DNA of 44,622 nucleotides from Parashewanella curva (GTDB lineage: Bacteria; Pseudomonadota; Gammaproteobacteria; Enterobacterales; Shewanellaceae): NCBI RefSeq assembly GCF_003675895.1, contig NZ_ML014786.1, forward strand, positions 1-44,622, read 5' to 3'. Shown one piece after another: positions 40,235 through 44,622 of this stretch. The translations under genes were made by a program, and so were the position numbers. Each line of letters opens with the position of its first letter. Within the stretch, counting starts at the first letter, position 1. The notes under the pieces were generated by a model. The model ran no database searches. It saw only the letters and a program-made list of their open reading frames with translations, and was not told the DNA's origin.

Positions 40235-40503
40235 TATACTCGTGATACCTGAAGATGCAGGATTTCAGCGAGAATTTATTACCATTTAGACAAGGCATTT
40301 ATCCGTAGGAATAGTTGTTCTATTTCAAGGGTAAATAACGCAGTGAAAAAGGCAATTAAACTCGCACTGCGTGGGCTTTTCAGCATTGCATTATTCTTTG
40401 TTGCGAAAGCTTAAATTAGCCCGCTAGTTCTTCACTTTCACGCCTCGAATAATGCAATGCTGAAAAAGCCCTGAAAGTTGCATCTTCAAGTATCACGAGT
40501 ATA
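40235..40503. mobile_element. MITE-like element A with nested inverted repeats
   Basis: 269 bases. Terminal inverted repeats 40235-40259 and 40479-40503 match at 24 of 25 positions (start TATACTCGTGATAC). Inside, 40373-40395 and 40448-40471 form a second stem with one bulged base. No open frame of note. From memory, similar sequences recur in Shewanella and Pseudoalteromonas genomes, but I could not check. The rest of the gap 40190-40585 holds no gene. Confidence 0.8.
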
Positions 40504-40585
40504 TATTTGGGATTCATAATCTGAAGGAAACCTTGATACGACGATTCCCTCAGTGTAAGTATTTGAGACTGTATTTAACCTGAAC

Positions 40586-41623
40586 TTAAAAGGTAACCTT
40601 AAGTTTTGGGGAATGTGGGACGGCTTGGCAAGCTAGAATTTTCCCTGATTTAACTTCACTTTCTTCAAGTGCTGAATTATTTGGCATATTAACTTCACCA
40701 TCTTCTAATACACATTGGCAAGTACCACACAGCCCTGCCTCACAAGAATGAGGAGCATTAATCCCTGCTTCAAGCATAGCTTGCAGCAAACTTTCACCAG
40801 CATTCACCTTTAACTTATGCTGCTCACCATTCAACAGCACTTGTAAATCAGCATCTACACCACCTTCAAGCTCTGTCGGTTTTCCTAAGCCAAAGTATTC
40901 GGAATGAATTCTATTATTAGGCACATCGATGCCCTTTAATGCTGACTTAACATTTGGGATAAAGGAATCTGGGCCGCAAATATAATATTGGCAGTCTTGG
41001 GCATACGGTGGGTTTTCACTAATAAAAGCTTGAACCGCTTTATCATCAATCCTACCCGTTCGCCAAGGGCTTGACTTAAACCAGCTAGGTGAACTGTGAC
41101 AATGCTGTACCACTAATCTATCGGAATATTTCTTTTCTAATTGGTTAAGCTCGTCAGCAAAAATAGTGCTTGCCCCATCTTTATTTCCATATAGCAAATA
41201 AGCAAAACTATTGGCTTCTTTTTCAAGCACACTGGTGATCATAGCGTAAATAGGAGTAATTCCGGAGCCTGCCGCAAAAAAATAATGACTTCTTCTTTTG
41301 CTCTGTTCTGGCTCTAAAACAAAGTTTCCATTTGGCTGAGTCGCTTTAACTAGTTCACCAACACTTAATCCCTCATTGATGTATGTTGAAACTCTGCCCT
41401 TCTTAACCTTTTTTACGGTAATTCTAAGTTTGTTGGGTTTATCCGATGAGACTGAATAGTTTCGAGTATAACTTTCTCCAGCTACTTCGAATTGAAGCCT
41501 GATATGCTGCCCAGCTTTCCAATGAAATAAATCCTTTAAATTATCAGCAATTGAAAAACACACAGAAACAGAATCTTTTGTTTCTTGTGAAATATTCGAA
41601 ACAGTTAAATCATACCAGTGCAT
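40586..41623 (-). CDS. Ferredoxin reductase component of a Rieske oxygenase (FAD, NAD and 2Fe-2S domains)
   Basis: 345 residues. FAD-binding domain with RNYSVSS (54-60), NAD-binding domain with AAGSGITP (117-124) and ICGPDSF (215-221), then a plant-type 2Fe-2S ferredoxin domain with C294, C299, C302 and C332 (CEAGLCGTC ... LACQ). Passes electrons from NAD(P)H to an oxygenase; the Rieske oxygenase encoded just upstream is the obvious partner. Architecture also fits Hcp reductase (hcr) and GbcB/betaine demethylase reductases. The ATG is two bases from MITE B, and the AAGGA used as ribosome-binding site is in the element's terminal repeat. Confidence 0.9.
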   Translation of the reverse strand: MHWYDLTVSNISQETKDSVSVCFSIADNLKDLFHWKAGQHIRLQFEVAGESYTRNYSVSSDKPNKLRITVKKVKKGRVSTYINEGLSVGELVKATQPNGNFVLEPEQSKRRSHYFFAAGSGITPIYAMITSVLEKEANSFAYLLYGNKDGASTIFADELNQLEKKYSDRLVVQHCHSSPSWFKSSPWRTGRIDDKAVQAFISENPPYAQDCQYYICGPDSFIPNVKSALKGIDVPNNRIHSEYFGLGKPTELEGGVDADLQVLLNGEQHKLKVNAGESLLQAMLEAGINAPHSCEAGLCGTCQCVLEDGEVNMPNNSALEESEVKSGKILACQAVPHSPKLKVTF

Positions 41624-41625
41624 TT

Positions 41626-41889
41626 ATACCAATCCTTATTGAGATGTGAACAGCTCAGAGCTGTGCCAGTGGTGCAAGTACAATCTAAATTGATGCAGAC
41701 ATAGCTGCACTACGTCAAAGAAATTTAGGGCAGTAATTGTGACACTGGCAAGCTCCCGAGGGCAAGGACAAAGGCTTTCATAGCTATGTTACAAGTTTTC
41801 ATATTATCTCAATAGTATTTCAAACTGGTGCCTTGCTCTGCAAGCCTTTGTTTCTTGCTGAGTGAGCACATTTCAATGCGGATTGGTAT
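41626..41889. mobile_element. MITE-like element B between oxygenase and reductase genes
   Basis: 264 bases. Terminal inverted repeats 41626-41648 and 41867-41889 match at 20 of 23 positions (ATACCAATCC at the outer ends), with further internal complementarity (e.g. around 41650-41665, and TGCCAGTG/CACTGGCA). Fills the whole interval between the two genes: its right end overlaps the last base of the oxygenase stop codon and its left end stops two bases before the reductase ATG. Confidence 0.82.
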
Positions 41890-43043
41890 TATTCCGACAA
41901 ATACGGCTTCAAATACTCTAACACCACTTGTTGATGCTCCCGAACAGGCGATTCCCCATTCTCAGCCGAAGGTCCGAGTTCAAAATAAGGACTTTGAAAT
42001 GATTTTTGTTGCTGCTCACAAACATAAATGTCTTCTTGCATAAAATCAGCTGAACCAAGCGGGTGCTTGCTGTCTTCATTTGGATATTTGGCCGTGATTC
42101 GTTTCTGCCAAAAAGAAGCCGAACGCATACTATATTTGGCAAACTCCCAATCCGATGCTGGCATCACTTTGGTTCTGACTTCAACTCGTGTTTTATCTAC
42201 AGAGACAGGAATAACATGGAATACTGACCAAGCCGCTTCTGATTCACCTAATCCAATCCCTGGAAACAACATAGGGACGTAAGCACCAAGTAACTCTTTT
42301 GGGATATGATCAATCAATGGCATTGAAGAGTGTTTTTCAAGGTTTGCGGCATACTCCTCATCGAGAGGTTCCCAAAATGCAAAGTGTGGTCCAGCAAAAC
42401 CAAATTCCGCTTTTGAGTGATCATACATATTTAGCGTACCACTATGAAGTTGAGCAAGATGGTAATGGTCGATATAGTTCTCAACCACGATTTTCCAGTT
42501 AGCATTTATTTCTTCAACAACTTTATAATCTTTCGCTTCAATTAATTTTTCTACTTGGTGTGGCCCTAGCAAGCTTTCAACTGGGCTAAACCATTCAGTG
42601 ATAGACATAGGATTTTCATCTGGATGCACCCAAAGCATACCTCGCCAAATATCGACTGAAGCACGTTTCAGTCCAAGGCAACTTTTATCTAAGTTCGCAA
42701 ACTCAGCCGCCATTTTCGGTACAGATATAAGCTCACCTTCGAGATCGTAAGTCCAATCATGATATGGACAAGTTATCGATTTTTGTGCCTTTCCTTCTGC
42801 TCTTAATAATTGAGTTCCTTTATGACGACACATATTGTGGAAAGCTCTTAAGCGATGATCTCGCCCCATTACGATAATGATGCTGTTCAAACCTGCTTGA
42901 ATAGATTTGTACTGACCCGGCTCAGTAATATCCTCCATCAAACCAGCAAAATACCAATTCTTGGAAAAAATATGCTTCATTTCCAAATCGAACCACTCGG
43001 GATCGGTATAGGCTTTTAGCGGAATCACATCATTTTTATTCAT
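41889..43043 (-). CDS. Rieske-type non-haem iron oxygenase, alpha subunit (GbcA/choline monooxygenase-like)
   Basis: 384 residues. Rieske 2Fe-2S ligands C72, H74 (MCRHKG) and C92, H95 (CPYHDW); mononuclear iron site in ENYIDHYHLAQLH (H195, H200). Single-chain size and sequence type fit the group that demethylates or hydroxylates quaternary amines (glycine betaine, choline, carnitine, stachydrine) rather than large two-subunit ring dioxygenases, though substrate cannot be read from sequence. AGGA lies about 8 bases before the ATG. Order in operon: small membrane protein, oxygenase, MITE B, reductase. Confidence 0.9.
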   Translation of the reverse strand: MNKNDVIPLKAYTDPEWFDLEMKHIFSKNWYFAGLMEDITEPGQYKSIQAGLNSIIIVMGRDHRLRAFHNMCRHKGTQLLRAEGKAQKSITCPYHDWTYDLEGELISVPKMAAEFANLDKSCLGLKRASVDIWRGMLWVHPDENPMSITEWFSPVESLLGPHQVEKLIEAKDYKVVEEINANWKIVVENYIDHYHLAQLHSGTLNMYDHSKAEFGFAGPHFAFWEPLDEEYAANLEKHSSMPLIDHIPKELLGAYVPMLFPGIGLGESEAAWSVFHVIPVSVDKTRVEVRTKVMPASDWEFAKYSMRSASFWQKRITAKYPNEDSKHPLGSADFMQEDIYVCEQQQKSFQSPYFELGPSAENGESPVREHQQVVLEYLKPYLSE

Positions 43044-43080
43044 ACTAACTTCCTAAAGAATGCATCATAACAACGAAAAA

Positions 43081-43266
43081 CTACACAAAGATGAAGCAAC
43101 TCGCTGCAACTACAGCCCAAATTAACATGGTAAACCAGTACATCCCTGGTTCTTCCTCACGTTTATAAGATTGCCAGATATAGGCCTCTCCTCGAACCAA
43201 GTCGAATAACAGCCATAAAATAAGGAAAAAACCAAGCCAATAGCTCCAAGGTAAAGACATGAACAT
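43081..43266 (-). CDS. Small two-span membrane protein upstream of the Rieske oxygenase
   Basis: 61 residues. Two hydrophobic spans (about 4-22 and 43-60) separated by a charged loop RGEAYIWQSYKREEEPGMY. GAGG lies 7 bases before the ATG at 43266 (an internal ATG two codons on is the alternative). 37 bases upstream of the oxygenase on the same strand, so probably cotranscribed. Unrecognised; role unknown. Confidence 0.7.
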   Translation of the reverse strand: MFMSLPWSYWLGFFLILWLLFDLVRGEAYIWQSYKREEEPGMYWFTMLIWAVVAASCFIFV

Positions 43267-43363
43267 AATTGAACCTCAAATATAAATTGTCACAATGAAA
43301 ATAAATATACCATAACATTAAATAGAGTCAATTATGCCACCGAATAGAGGCTGATTTATATCT

Positions 43364-43659
43364 ATAGCTAAACCAATATAAAATGACTTTCTCAGAGCTT
43401 TCTGTGGAGACACAATTTGAGGCGCATCAATACAATAATGTAGATACCTTATAAATTGATGTAACAAAAAAGTGTGCCTCCACAGAAGCTCCTAGCAGGC
43501 TGGTTTAAAAGAAATTTATGCTGTGTTAAATCGTCTCAACGTAGCAATGTAATAACGACAGCTTTGTATGTCGGTAACAACTATGTATTCACCGATTTGC
43601 CTTGCCTAAACTTCTTTTAATTCCAGCTGAGTGCGTCATTTTATATTGATTTAGCTATA
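43364..43659. mobile_element. MITE-like element C with nested inverted repeats
   Basis: 296 bases. Terminal repeats 43364-43388 and 43635-43659 match at 24 of 25 (TATAGCTAAA at the outer ends). Inner repeats GAGCTTTCTGTGGAG-type at 43396-43415 and 43473-43491 form a second stem. No gene inside. Different sequence from elements A and B. Confidence 0.82.
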
Positions 43660-43877
43660 TAGCTTGACTCTTTTAAATTTTTGTTCAATAAATAGACTAT
43701 AACCATAAGGTTTGTGCAGGTTTCCTGCACTGTGGTGTGAGACGTAAAAATTGTCTAAACCATTATTTGTTTATTCGGGAGTTGGTTAAGGCAATTGATA
43801 CCTTGTCCGAGGCACCGTGGATCATTAGCTAATAATGACCATGGATGGTAAACGAGTAATGAAAAGGGATAATTATA
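43660..43877. other. Leader region of the Yip1-family gene
   Basis: No gene is seen. Contains a possible promoter, TTGACT at 43663 with AT-rich DNA after it, and a short interrupted palindrome at 43818-43841. AAAGGGAT lies 9 bases before the downstream ATG. I assign nothing more. Confidence 0.4.
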
Positions 43878-44483
43878 ATGATCTTAAATCACCTAATGGG
43901 TTTATATACCCAACCTAAGAAAGAGTGGCAAAACATTGAAAAAAACCATGAATCGCTACAAAGTAGTTTATCTCATGTGTTATTAGTTGCTTTAATTCCT
44001 GCACTTTGTGCATATATCGGCTCTGCTCATATTGGTTGGAATCCTGTAGCAAGCTCAGAGAAATTATTTTTAACTACTCATAGCGCGATTTTAATGTCTA
44101 TTGCTATGTACTTCGGTTTATTGGTTGGCGTGTTTGCTCTCGCATATTTAGCCCATTGGATGGCAAAAACCTTTGATGCTAAACCTACCTTTACTCAAGC
44201 CATTGAATTAGCTTCATATACCGCTACTCCCATGTTTATGGTCGGATTATCGGCACTCTATCCAGAGCTATGGTTTATGATGACAGTAGGACTATTTGGG
44301 GTTGCTTACTCTGTATACTTACTCTACACAGGCGTTCCCATCATTATGAATATACCTGAAGAAAAGGGCTTTATTTATTCGAGTTCTCTCGTCACATGTG
44401 GCCTATGTCTACTAGTAGCATTAATGGCAACAAGCGTAATTTTATGGAGTAATGGCTTTGGCCCAGAATTAGCAGGCGGATAG
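43878..44483 (+). CDS. Yip1-family (DUF1282-like) inner-membrane protein
   Basis: 201 residues. N-terminal MGLYTQPKKEWQNIEK, the typical start of bacterial Yip1-domain proteins, followed by about five spans (around 32-48, 70-95, 115-132, 135-155, 170-192). Function in bacteria is unknown. Starts with a fair Shine-Dalgarno and stands alone; the group II intron end lies 15 bases past its stop. Confidence 0.85.
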   Translation: MILNHLMGLYTQPKKEWQNIEKNHESLQSSLSHVLLVALIPALCAYIGSAHIGWNPVASSEKLFLTTHSAILMSIAMYFGLLVGVFALAYLAHWMAKTFDAKPTFTQAIELASYTATPMFMVGLSALYPELWFMMTVGLFGVAYSVYLLYTGVPIIMNIPEEKGFIYSSSLVTCGLCLLVALMATSVILWSNGFGPELAGG

Positions 44484-44497
44484 GTTCAATTGCTAAA

Positions 44498-44622
44498 ATC
44501 GAGTAGGAGGGAGCCTCACGGCTCCCGTCCTCTCACACCACCGTACAAGCGATGTCGCATACGGCGGTTCCAATTATACTGCTAACGTCTTGTACCCTTC
44601 TAACAACGAGTACAGTCCCATC
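44498..44622 (-). mobile_element. 3' end of a group II intron (domains V and VI), continuing past the window
   Basis: Minus strand. Domain V is 44568-44537: ACCGCCGTA pairs with TACGGTGGT around an inner stem GCG/CGC. Domain VI is a seven-base-pair stem GGGAGCC/GGCTCCC (44526-44509) followed by CCTACTCGAT, whose A is the expected branch-point position seven bases from the 3' end (44504 on this strand). The intron 3' end is 44498. Upstream, the frame MGLYSLLEGYKTLAV-stop near 44621-44574 may be the end of the intron-encoded reverse transcriptase. Confidence 0.85.

Noticed and set aside
41828-42043. Plus-strand frame crossing MITE B and the end of the oxygenase gene
   Set aside because: Antisense to the Rieske coding frame and composed partly of mobile-element sequence.

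Overview
The window is a gammaproteobacterial chromosome segment, most likely from the Shewanellaceae (Shewanella or a close relative such as Parashewanella). The placement rests on gene order recalled for Shewanella: fimV-asd-pdxB, psp-sap-fabV-ppiD-hupB-lon-clpX-clpP-tig, a His/Arg/Pro tRNA cluster, then folD-cysS-ppiB-lpxH. Protein similarity to E. coli Psp, Sap, Clp and Lon supports it. The DNA is AT-rich. No database search was possible.

Positions 1-9.9 kb are mostly on the minus strand: the 5' part of fimV/hubP, which runs off the left edge in a long Glu-Pro hexanucleotide repeat; asd and pdxB; a small exported ComEA-like protein; a methionine gamma-lyase-like enzyme; ycjF/ycjX; and pspC-pspB-pspA behind a sigma-54-like promoter. 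pspF is divergent, followed on the plus strand by the sapABCDF peptide/ABC operon and fabV (enoyl-ACP reductase). A 398-residue orphan protein sits between fabV and the protein-quality-control block ppiD, hupB, lon, clpX, clpP, tig (minus strand). Three tRNAs, folD, cysS, ppiB, lpxH and miaE complete the conserved part (to 33.8 kb).

From 33.9 to 40.1 kb lies an accessory block: five tandem minus-strand copies of one unrecognised exported protein family. Three are long and two are decayed (frameshifts plus deletions); one of the long ones carries a stop codon inside its apparent signal peptide. This family is the best candidate here for something undescribed.

From 40.1 to 43.7 kb are four inverted-repeat structures: one 23-bp perfect hairpin and three MITE-like elements of about 260-300 bp. 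One of these lies exactly between a Rieske oxygenase gene and its ferredoxin-reductase partner, and appears to supply the reductase ribosome-binding site. The window closes with a Yip1-family membrane protein and the 3' end (domains V and VI) of a group II intron on the minus strand.
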